DNA from: Candidatus Borrarchaeota archaeon
GTDB lineage: Archaea > Asgardarchaeota > Sifarchaeia > Borrarchaeales > Borrarchaeaceae
DNA: 11,538 nucleotides
Assembly (NCBI GenBank): GCA_016840645.1
Contig: JAEORY010000087.1
Location: 1-11,538, forward strand
Direction: 5' to 3'
Shown here: positions 5,702-11,538 of the stretch, piece by piece
Layout of the letters: every line of letters begins with the position of its first letter
Position numbering within the stretch: the stretch's first letter is position 1
The notes under the pieces: generated by a model
Databases searched by the model: none
Told to the model about the DNA's origin: nothing
The model's input: the letters and a program-made list of their open reading frames with translations, nothing else
Program-made: the position numbers and the translations under genes

Positions 5702-6706
5702 ATGTTAGGTCTGGAAAAACTCCATATTGAGCCTCTAGGAGCGGATTCTCTAGGCACACGATCATTTTGTTTTTATGTTAAAACACCAGATTTAGCAATC
5801 TTGATAGATCCAAGTGTGGCGCTTGCACCTCGACGTGACAGACTTCCCCCTCATATTAAAGAACTAGCTGCAGCGAAGTTAACTAGAGAACTCATACAAG
5901 AAAGAGCTAAAAAATGCGATGTATTAACGATTTCACATTTTCACTTTGATCATTATACCACTTCTCTCTCACAGGTCTATCAATGGACAAATGAAACTAT
6001 TGCTAAGCAATTATATTCGGGAAAAATAATCTTAGCCAAAGATCGATCAAACAGAAGCTTCATCAATTACTCTCAAAAAAGACGTTCATATTACCTCTAT
6101 AAGCGTGAAGATTGCGAAATTCGTCCTGCAGATAGTCAGTCATTTCAGTTTAAGCAAACAACTATTCGTTGTTCTGAGCCTGTCTGGCATGGACCAGAAG
6201 GCAGTCGCTTTGGCTGGGTAATAATGACAACCATCGAATATAATGATGAAAAAATTCTCCACGCTTCAGATGTACAAGGACCAATGTCTGAATATACCTT
6301 ATCACTAATAGAAGAGGAAAAACCTAACTTACTTTTAATTGGTGGCCCGCCTACTTATTTACGACAAGTACCGAAAGAGGATTTAACCAGTGGGATAGCG
6401 AACCTCAAGAAACTAGCTTCGCTGATTGATGTGATTATAGTAGATCATCATTTGCTTCGTGATGTAAAGTGGAAAAAACATCTTGAAGACGTCTATAAGA
6501 CTGCCAAGAAGAATGGTAACTATATTTATTGCGTAGCTGAATTTATGGGACTTTCACCTCTGCTCCTTGAAGTTCAAAGAAAAGAGTTATACCAAGAAAT
6601 TCCCTTGAATGCAAATTTTCACAACAGACTATTTAAAATGGATTCTGAGATCCTTGCGATGATAGAATCTGAAAAAAAGGTCTTGAAAGAGAAATTATCC
6701 TCCTAA
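5702..6706 (+). CDS. UPF0282 family metallo-beta-lactamase fold hydrolase
   Basis: A predicted metal-dependent hydrolase of the archaeal UPF0282 group; its substrate is unknown. Numbering from the upstream GTG at 5657 (349 residues), the metal-binding HFHFDH is at 94-99, other likely ligands are H178 (PVWHGP), D205 (HASDVQGP) and H264-H265 (IVDHHLLRD). Family N-terminal marks are IEPLGADSLGTRSF (24-37) and LIDPSVALAPRRDRLPPH (49-66). I prefer the ATG at 5702 (334 residues) because family members begin just before the first strand, the 15 extra residues are basic and unlike the family, and a TATA-like element lies at 5636-5647. The open frame itself extends to the GTG at 5657. No signal peptide; cytoplasmic. 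It follows the channel gene on the same strand but a functional link is not evident. Confidence 0.87.
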   Translation: MLGLEKLHIEPLGADSLGTRSFCFYVKTPDLAILIDPSVALAPRRDRLPPHIKELAAAKLTRELIQERAKKCDVLTISHFHFDHYTTSLSQVYQWTNETIAKQLYSGKIILAKDRSNRSFINYSQKRRSYYLYKREDCEIRPADSQSFQFKQTTIRCSEPVWHGPEGSRFGWVIMTTIEYNDEKILHASDVQGPMSEYTLSLIEEEKPNLLLIGGPPTYLRQVPKEDLTSGIANLKKLASLIDVIIVDHHLLRDVKWKKHLEDVYKTAKKNGNYIYCVAEFMGLSPLLLEVQRKELYQEIPLNANFHNRLFKMDSEILAMIESEKKVLKEKLSS

Positions 6707-6721
6707 TTTTGTTTTCTTTTT
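6707..6721 (+). terminator. T-rich terminator after the UPF0282 gene
   Basis: Thirteen of 15 bases are T directly after the stop codon, in three runs of four or five. This is the usual archaeal hairpin-free terminator. Confidence 0.55.
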
Positions 6722-6822
6722 AGGAAACTGAGATGTATGAACAACAGATTAAGTGAAAGAAATCTTTTAATGACTTTTCATCAATTTGTTTGAACCAAAG
6801 CATTTCTATAGAACAAGTACCT

Positions 6823-6832
6823 GATTAAATAC
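6823..6832 (+). promoter_or_regulatory. Candidate TATA box of the 112-residue gene
   Basis: GATTAAATAC, centred about 29 nt before the ATG at 6857. The transcript would begin almost at the start codon. A partial Shine-Dalgarno sequence GTGATC (6849-6854) also precedes the ATG, so both leaderless and leadered initiation are possible. Confidence 0.35.
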
Positions 6833-6856
6833 CAAATTTACGGGATATGTGATCAT

Positions 6857-7195
6857 ATGAGAAGCGAAGATGAATTGCTTGAAAAATATGAAGAACAGAA
6901 AAAGCGAGCTGAATCAGATGCCACCGGAGTTTCCGCTCAAGGCGTCATAGGTCAAAGTCTTAGAAACGTAGGTCTCTCGATCTTACAATGGGTTTTATTT
7001 GAAAAGCCCAAAGAAGAAGAAGTCTTCGCAGAATATATTCGTGAAATAGAAAGTCGTGTTAAATTCGAAAAAGGTATGCGAGCTGGGTCAATACCATTCC
7101 TTGAGAGGAACTTAAGAACTGCTTGGCTAGGATGGATTCTCGGAATTCCTGATGACGAAATAAAACAGCATCAAATGCGCCATTCGTTGGTCTAA
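6857..7195 (+). CDS. Hypothetical protein, 112 residues, unrecognised
   Basis: I do not recognise this family. The predicted protein has a highly charged N-terminal helix (3-20, Glu/Lys/Arg/Asp rich), a Gly/Ser-containing middle (22-37), an amphipathic or weakly hydrophobic stretch LRNVGLSILQWVLFEKP (35-51), a second charged helix (52-75) and a C-terminal part with several Trp and aliphatic residues (FLERNLRTAWLGWILGIPDDEIKQ, 81-104). There is no signal peptide, cysteine or clear metal motif. Only the 35-48 segment could touch a membrane, and it is too short for a confident span. A preceding TATA-like box, GTGATC before the ATG and codon use like its neighbours argue that it is a real gene. 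It stands alone, convergent with the ABC exporter operon. Confidence 0.65.
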   Translation: MRSEDELLEKYEEQKKRAESDATGVSAQGVIGQSLRNVGLSILQWVLFEKPKEEEVFAEYIREIESRVKFEKGMRAGSIPFLERNLRTAWLGWILGIPDDEIKQHQMRHSLV

Positions 7196-7273
7196 TATTG
7201 ACCTCTTAATGCTGATGAGAAAGGCTATAAAAAGTTTTATTCGACGAAATATTGACTTTACCTTAAAGGCGAT
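7196..7273. other. Convergent intergenic gap
   Basis: This holds the 3' ends of the 112-residue gene and the ABC operon. A short palindrome CCTTAAAGG is at 7261-7269 and mixed A and T runs are at 7228-7242. No clear hairpin terminator is seen for either gene. Confidence 0.3.
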
Positions 7274-9130
7274 TTATTCATCGGAAACCATTGCAAGTTC
7301 TTCTTGAGCAACCTTGGCAATCTCTTCGGAGAGTTCTTCTACTGATTGATGTGCATAGTAAGTGTCGTATAAGGCTCTATATTTACCTCCAAGACGTAAT
7401 AGTTCTTCGTGGGTACCTCGCTCAATGAGTTCTCCATGATCAAAAACGAACACACGTGATGCATTTGCGATTGTTGTGAGCCGATGGGCAATAACTACAG
7501 TAGTTCTGTCTGCAAATAACTTTTCTTGTGCGGCTTGAACTAGTGACTCCGAGTAAGCGTCCAGTCGACTGGTAGCTTCATCAAGAATAAGGATCATGGG
7601 ATCGGCTAACATTGTCCGAGCAATAGCAATCATTTGAACTTGACCTGCACTGAGATTTTTGCCACCTTCAGCAACAATTGTATCATACCCATTTGATAAA
7701 ACTTCAATGAACTCATGAGCTCCGATAAGCTTGCAGAGATCAACAATCTCTTGGTCATTGGCAGATTGTCTTCCATATCGAATATTCTCTAAGACATTAG
7801 CGTCAAACAGATAAGGTTCTTGCGCAATAAGGGCAATTGTGTCATGTAGGGATTCAAGCGTCACATCCCTAATGTCTTGATCACCAATTAGTATTCGACC
7901 TTCTTGAGGATCATAAAACCGATTGATAAGAGCTGCAACTGTCGTTTTACCAGCCCCAGTGTGCCCTACCATCGCAACTGTTTCACCAGGGGCGATCTTG
8001 AAATTTATTTTCTTTAGAACATTAGTTCCTTCTACATACGCAAATGATAGATTTTCAAAAGTGATGCCGTCACTAGTCTCTTTTAAAGAAACTGCATTTG
8101 GAGAGTTTAGTATCGTTGGTTGTACTTCAAGAACGTCTAAAATACGATCCATGCTCGCTAATGACGCTTGAAACTGAGTCGCCATCCAGCTAAGGCCGAG
8201 CAGCGGCCAAAGGAATCGTTGTACAAGAATTACTCCAAGAAATACTTCACCCAGTGTTAAAACAGGGGCTGTACCAATTGCTAAGCTACCGCCAACAAAT
8301 AAAAGGGCTGCAATTCCAATGATTCCCATTGCTCTTATTAAAGGCTGCATAAGCGTCATCAAAATCATGAAGCGTAATCCGTGGCGATATGCCTTTTGAT
8401 TAAGTTGTTTCATTTTTGCTGCTGTTTCCTCCTCTCGGTTGAAGGCTTTGGCAACGTGAATCCCACTCAGATCCTCAGCGATTTGTCCTGAAACCATACC
8501 ATAGGCTCGTTGCGAGGCTAACATTATTCTTTGTCCAACTGTTCCAAATAACACCACAACAAAGACCACGGCAGGAGTTACGGCAAGTGCTGTCAAGGCA
8601 ATTAGGGGGTTCGTCAACCACATTATTACGAAAGTTATAACCAATAAAAGAATCTGACTTGAAAAATCGATTGTTGTCTGCACCCCAGTTCCAAGGTCGT
8701 CGATATCAGAAGTCACTCGCGCTGTTACGTTCCCACTCTGTTCGGACTTAAGGTAGGATAAATCAGTACGCACCAGATGGTTATATAAATCCTGTTGAAT
8801 CGTCTGAACGAAACCAGCTCGTGCTCCTGAAAGAATCCAAGTGTTGATAGAGTTAAGTAACCAGCTAGCGAGCCTGAGTCCAACATAAATACCACCTAAG
8901 ATGAGAACTCCTGTGATTGTGCTGCCAGGAGTAAGAACCAGATCGATTCCCCGTGCCAGAACCAATGGATCAATCGCCTGAAATATAGTTGAAACTAAGG
9001 CAAGCACAGCTCCGATGGCAATGATTCCTTTGAAGCGACCCAAGTACTCAAGCATTTTGAAGAAGAGAACATATATCGGTCGGCTTCTTTTCTCAGTCTG
9101 TCCAAAGTGTCTTTGATGTCTAGACATCAT
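7274..9130 (-). CDS. ABC exporter half-transporter, subunit with the catalytic ATP site
   Basis: A 618-residue fused membrane plus ATPase half-transporter that pairs with the product of the gene upstream to form a heterodimeric type IV (multidrug/lipid-like) ABC exporter in the cell membrane. Six membrane helices lie at about 36-58, 72-97, 157-177, 179-199, 254-280 and 290-310. The nucleotide-binding domain has Walker A GHTGAGKTT (389-397), Q-loop Q437, signature LSAGQ (493-497), Walker B MILILDE (512-518) with catalytic E518, and switch H549. Walker A, Glu and His are all intact, whereas the signature has Ala for Gly, which pairs with the partner's degenerate site. Its ATG overlaps the partner's stop by 4 nt (ATGA), so the two are translationally coupled. 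GGAGGTG at 9135-9141 lies 4 nt before the first ATG and 7 nt before a second ATG (9127), so either may be used. A charged tail (597-618) follows the ATPase domain. Substrate unknown. Confidence 0.93.
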   Translation of the reverse strand: MMSRHQRHFGQTEKRSRPIYVLFFKMLEYLGRFKGIIAIGAVLALVSTIFQAIDPLVLARGIDLVLTPGSTITGVLILGGIYVGLRLASWLLNSINTWILSGARAGFVQTIQQDLYNHLVRTDLSYLKSEQSGNVTARVTSDIDDLGTGVQTTIDFSSQILLLVITFVIMWLTNPLIALTALAVTPAVVFVVVLFGTVGQRIMLASQRAYGMVSGQIAEDLSGIHVAKAFNREEETAAKMKQLNQKAYRHGLRFMILMTLMQPLIRAMGIIGIAALLFVGGSLAIGTAPVLTLGEVFLGVILVQRFLWPLLGLSWMATQFQASLASMDRILDVLEVQPTILNSPNAVSLKETSDGITFENLSFAYVEGTNVLKKINFKIAPGETVAMVGHTGAGKTTVAALINRFYDPQEGRILIGDQDIRDVTLESLHDTIALIAQEPYLFDANVLENIRYGRQSANDQEIVDLCKLIGAHEFIEVLSNGYDTIVAEGGKNLSAGQVQMIAIARTMLADPMILILDEATSRLDAYSESLVQAAQEKLFADRTTVVIAHRLTTIANASRVFVFDHGELIERGTHEELLRLGGKYRALYDTYYAHQSVEELSEEIAKVAQEELAMVSDE

Positions 9131-10929
9131 GTCACACCTCCCGTTTCGGTCACTCCTCTGGCATACTGTAATGCTCCAGGCAACCTTTCAAAGATGCGAC
9201 GGTAGTGTTCAGAAGTTCTGAGAAGTTCTGAGTGGCTACCCACGCCCACGAGACTGCCCTTGTCGATTACAACTACTATGTCTGATTCAATTAGTGTTCT
9301 GAGTCTCTGAGTGACCGTAATACTCGTTCTATCTTGCATCACTTCATCTAACGCCTTTCGCAACGAATACTCAGTTTGCGCGTCAATTGCAGATACGGAA
9401 TCGTCAAGTAGGAGAAGCTTTGGATCATGTAAAATCGTTCTAGCAATAGCCAGTCTCTGTCTTTGCCCACCACTCAACGTCATTCCTCGTTCCCCTATTC
9501 TAGCATCATATCCATCAGGCATTACCGAGATAAATTCATGAGCTTGTGCCCGTTTGGCTGCTTCAATCACTTCTTTATCACTTGCAAGCATATTTCCAAA
9601 GGCTATATTATCCCTGATGCTCATCCTGAATAAGAAAATGTCTTGTTCAACTAACCCAACAGCTTTCCTGACTTTTCTCGTATGAATAGTCCTAAGATCA
9701 ATGCCATCGATTAGAACACGACCTTCTGTAGGATCATATAATCTCAATAGCAACTTCAGAATCGTGCTTTTTCCTCCCCCAGGTCCACCAATAAGGGCGA
9801 CTCTTGAGCCCCCAGGTATCCTGAGATTCAGATTCTTTAACACGTAACTGCTATTCTTACCATTATTGTTTGCATAACCAAAGTTTACGTTTTCAAATAC
9901 AATATCTCCAGCCCAGTTTACAGTTAGACGGGGTTCTTCGGGTTCTTTCATCGGATCCTTCCAGTTTAAAATATTAACGATTCTTTGGGCGTTTACGTAG
10001 CCGCCTCTAATTTCAAGCAGGAATCTTGGCAATATCCAGCCAGCAGCATCAAGTGCAATTAAAAGTCCTACTGCTTGAACAAGTGTACCTACAGAAAAAA
10101 TACCATTTAATACCATAAAAGAGCCATAAATAAAACATAACCCAGTAACAGCAGTCATTATGAGAGCAGGGCGGTAGAAAGCAGTCAAACGCCCCTCGCG
10201 TGTTTGGATATGTTGATACTCTGTTGAAACCTTGCTAAACTTCTCATTCTCGTATTTTTCTGCGCCAAAAGCTCTCACAACTTCAATTCCTCGAAAGACT
10301 TCTTGCGATGTGGCAGTTAATCGTTCGTTCTGTTGAGAACGAGCACGTCTAACAGGTTCAACTGTGATTGCATATCGGTATGCAAAAAAGATGTAAAGTG
10401 GTATCCCAATCACTGCAATAATTCCGAGCATTAAATCGATTATCCAAAGGAATACAACGGTAATGGCGAAGGAACCTAGTACAGAGATAATGGTTCGTAA
10501 CGCCGGATTTAATGAGAACCGTATCCAGCGAATATCCTGCATAGAAACTGCAAGTAACATCTTACTATCAACTTGATCATGAAATGTCATGCTATTGTCA
10601 CTAACAACCTCAAAAAATTCTTGTCGAGCATCACGCTCCCATCGAAGAACCATAACAGCGAAAGCATAACCCACTGCGAAGATCGTTGCGAATAGACCTC
10701 CAGCGATTCCAAGAATCATGAACACAAACATCATAAAACGGGGCGTTAATTGATTGGATAATGCTAATTCATCAATTGCTTGGCCTAAGATGATTATTGG
10801 ATATGCTTGAAGAAGTGAAGCGAGAAGTGCAAGCCCAATGGATACTATTGTTACACCAGGATATCGCAGAAGGGCCGATAACTGATAAGATAATGCACTT
10901 TTGTACTGTCCTTTTACCATTATATCCAC
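9127..10929 (-). CDS. ABC exporter half-transporter, subunit with a degenerate ATP site
   Basis: A 600-residue half-transporter, first gene of the exporter operon. Membrane helices are near 24-52, 64-97, 143-165, 167-187, 254-275 and 277-300. The ATPase domain has Walker A GGPGGGKST (381-389), Q-loop Q429, signature LSGGQ (485-489), and Walker B LLLLDD (505-510). The catalytic Glu is replaced by D510 and the switch His by Q541 (VTQRLRTL). These substitutions mark the non-hydrolysing site of heterodimeric exporters such as TM287/288. Its intact LSGGQ should complete the partner's active site. The open frame begins at GTG 10929, but ATG at 10920 (residue 4) is an equally good start; I see no strong Shine-Dalgarno site for either. 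Likely transported compounds (drugs, lipids or peptides) cannot be told from sequence. Confidence 0.92.
   Translation of the reverse strand: MDIMVKGQYKSALSYQLSALLRYPGVTIVSIGLALLASLLQAYPIIILGQAIDELALSNQLTPRFMMFVFMILGIAGGLFATIFAVGYAFAVMVLRWERDARQEFFEVVSDNSMTFHDQVDSKMLLAVSMQDIRWIRFSLNPALRTIISVLGSFAITVVFLWIIDLMLGIIAVIGIPLYIFFAYRYAITVEPVRRARSQQNERLTATSQEVFRGIEVVRAFGAEKYENEKFSKVSTEYQHIQTREGRLTAFYRPALIMTAVTGLCFIYGSFMVLNGIFSVGTLVQAVGLLIALDAAGWILPRFLLEIRGGYVNAQRIVNILNWKDPMKEPEEPRLTVNWAGDIVFENVNFGYANNNGKNSSYVLKNLNLRIPGGSRVALIGGPGGGKSTILKLLLRLYDPTEGRVLIDGIDLRTIHTRKVRKAVGLVEQDIFLFRMSIRDNIAFGNMLASDKEVIEAAKRAQAHEFISVMPDGYDARIGERGMTLSGGQRQRLAIARTILHDPKLLLLDDSVSAIDAQTEYSLRKALDEVMQDRTSITVTQRLRTLIESDIVVVIDKGSLVGVGSHSELLRTSEHYRRIFERLPGALQYARGVTETGGVT
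9135..9141 (-). promoter_or_regulatory. Shine-Dalgarno site of the downstream ABC gene
   Basis: GGAGGTG on the minus strand is a near-perfect anti-Shine-Dalgarno match. It lies inside the end of the upstream ABC gene, 4 nt before the ATG at 9130 and 7 nt before the ATG at 9127. Confidence 0.75.
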
Positions 10930-11142
10930 TCTAACCGTTTAAAATCTTTATGAGTTGCATAGATGGGACAAATGAATACTACAAACATACTTTGATTAGG
11001 CATCTCATTGTCATAAATAAATCATTTGAAATTGACATTTCAATGAAAGAATGTGACCAACATGACACCTGATTTGATTTAAGTAATTTGTTTATTTCCA
11101 TTTTGTGAACAATACACCAATGCTTAATTGCTCAAGATATAT

Positions 11143-11159
11143 CAATATAATTTATATAT
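11143..11159 (+). promoter_or_regulatory. Candidate TATA box of the propeller gene
   Basis: CAATATAATTTATATAT is the most TATA-like stretch upstream of the gene. Transcription would start near 11180, giving a leader of about 100 nt. Confidence 0.4.
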
Positions 11160-11266
11160 GAGTTAAGGGGATATTACAGGACAGTTTTAGCTTATTACCC
11201 GAAATAGAGAATTATTCGATATGCGCCTTTGATTTACACAACTATAAGGCAGCTCAGTAAGATCTA

Positions 11267-11276
11267 GAGGGGGGAT
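11267..11276 (+). promoter_or_regulatory. Shine-Dalgarno site of the propeller gene
   Basis: GAGGGGGGAT, 4 nt before the ATG at 11281. Its position argues that this ATG is the true start although the frame from it stops after nine codons. Confidence 0.6.
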
Positions 11277-11280
11277 TTAA

Positions 11281-11538
11281 ATGAGCACTAAAAAAAGAAA
11301 ACCATTTTAATACTAATAAGTTTACTTTTACTTCTATCGTCGATCTATTTATTTCCGAATCCAACGATAGCCCAAGAAACTGTTATTTCTTCGTTTACTT
11401 CTCCAGGGACTGATCCACATGGATTAGCGTGGGATGGAGACTACCTGTGGAATGCTGATAACGATGATGACAAGCTTTACAAGCTAAATCCGTCTACTGG
11501 CGCGGTCGTCGACTCCTTCTCTTCTCCAGGAACCAATC
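11281..11538 (+). CDS. Secreted beta-propeller repeat protein (partial, frameshifted near the start)
   Basis: The start of an exported repeat protein that runs off the right edge. From the ATG at 11281 the frame reads MSTKKRKPF and stops at 11308-11310. In the next frame, open from 11292 to the end, it reads a lysine-rich start, a hydrophobic core TILILISLLLLLSSIYLF and PNPTIAQE, a classical signal peptide with cleavage likely near the Ala. It continues into SFTSPGTDPHGLAWDGDYLW, then NADNDDDKLYKLNPSTGAVVD and SFSSPGTN. The last segment repeats the first at a period of 41 residues (123 nt: 11391 and 11514), with the W-D-G and LWxAD pattern of beta-propeller blades. Adding one A to the run of seven A at 11290-11296 would join ATG and signal peptide, giving MSTKKKKTILI. 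This may be an assembly error, a true mutation or a slippage site. Probably a cell-surface or secreted protein; ligand unknown. Confidence 0.7.

Larger units (their letters stand above)
10930..11280. other. Divergent intergenic region between the ABC operon and the propeller gene
   Basis: About 350 nt with no gene on either strand. It holds an imperfect palindrome at 11023-11045, whose core is TGAAAT (11027-11032) and ATTTCA (11037-11042) with a 4-nt spacer, and a strongly AT-rich TATA region at 11143-11159. A possible TATA for the ABC operon, CTCATAAAG on the minus strand, is near 10948-10956. A leader of about 100 nt would precede the propeller ATG. I see no tRNA or recognisable riboswitch. 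Confidence 0.45.

Noticed and set aside
7923..8171. Plus-strand open frame opposite an ABC gene
   Set aside because: It lies opposite the Walker A and linker region of the 618-residue exporter subunit; a shadow frame.
9311..9541. Plus-strand open frame opposite the other ABC gene
   Set aside because: It lies opposite the signature and Walker B region of the 600-residue subunit; a shadow frame.
11231..11280. Possible three-codon upstream open frame (ATGCGCCTTTGA near 11220)
   Set aside because: It has no ribosome-binding site and is too short to separate from chance.
1..11538. CRISPR array, insertion sequence or phage genes
   Set aside because: No regularly spaced repeats, transposase or integrase motifs, terminal inverted repeats or phage proteins are visible on either strand.

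Overview
The window looks archaeal. It carries an archaea-type UPF0282 metallo-beta-lactamase protein, an MJ1255-type GT-B glycosyltransferase and the alpha subunit of a ferredoxin-dependent 2-oxoacid oxidoreductase. Several starts have AT-rich TATA-like boxes about 25 nt upstream of the inferred transcript start, some starts have Shine-Dalgarno sequences of the GGAGGTGATC type, and genes end in T-rich stretches. The DNA is AT-rich. I cannot fix the phylum; an uncultured lineage such as an Asgard or Bathyarchaeota-like archaeon is a guess.

Layout, left to right. (1) 1-862, minus: the N-terminal 287 residues of IorA, indolepyruvate:ferredoxin oxidoreductase alpha subunit, running off the left edge. 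(2) 1010-2578, minus: a two-gene operon of a GNAT acetyltransferase followed 3 nt later by a radical SAM enzyme of the MSMEG_0568 type. (3) 2744-3112, plus: a small SCP2-like protein with its own promoter and a terminator hairpin. (4) 3169-4341, minus: a glycosyltransferase. (5) 4640-6706, plus: an MscS-type mechanosensitive channel, then a UPF0282 metal-dependent hydrolase. (6) 6857-7195, plus: a 112-residue protein I do not recognise. (7) 7274-10929, minus: two overlapping half-transporter genes that form a heterodimeric ABC exporter. (8) 11281-11538, plus: the start of a secreted beta-propeller protein whose signal peptide is out of frame with its ribosome-binding site and ATG because of an A7 run.

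Most of the window is ordinary chromosomal housekeeping and membrane-transport content, with many short single transcription units and divergent promoters. I see no CRISPR array, mobile element, phage gene, tRNA or rRNA. The more unusual points are the GNAT plus radical SAM pair (with a C-x8-C-x2-C cluster motif and a second C-terminal cysteine triad), the asymmetric ABC exporter in which all degenerate motifs fall in one ATP site, the homopolymer frameshift at the start of the propeller gene, and palindromes placed around or between candidate TATA boxes.
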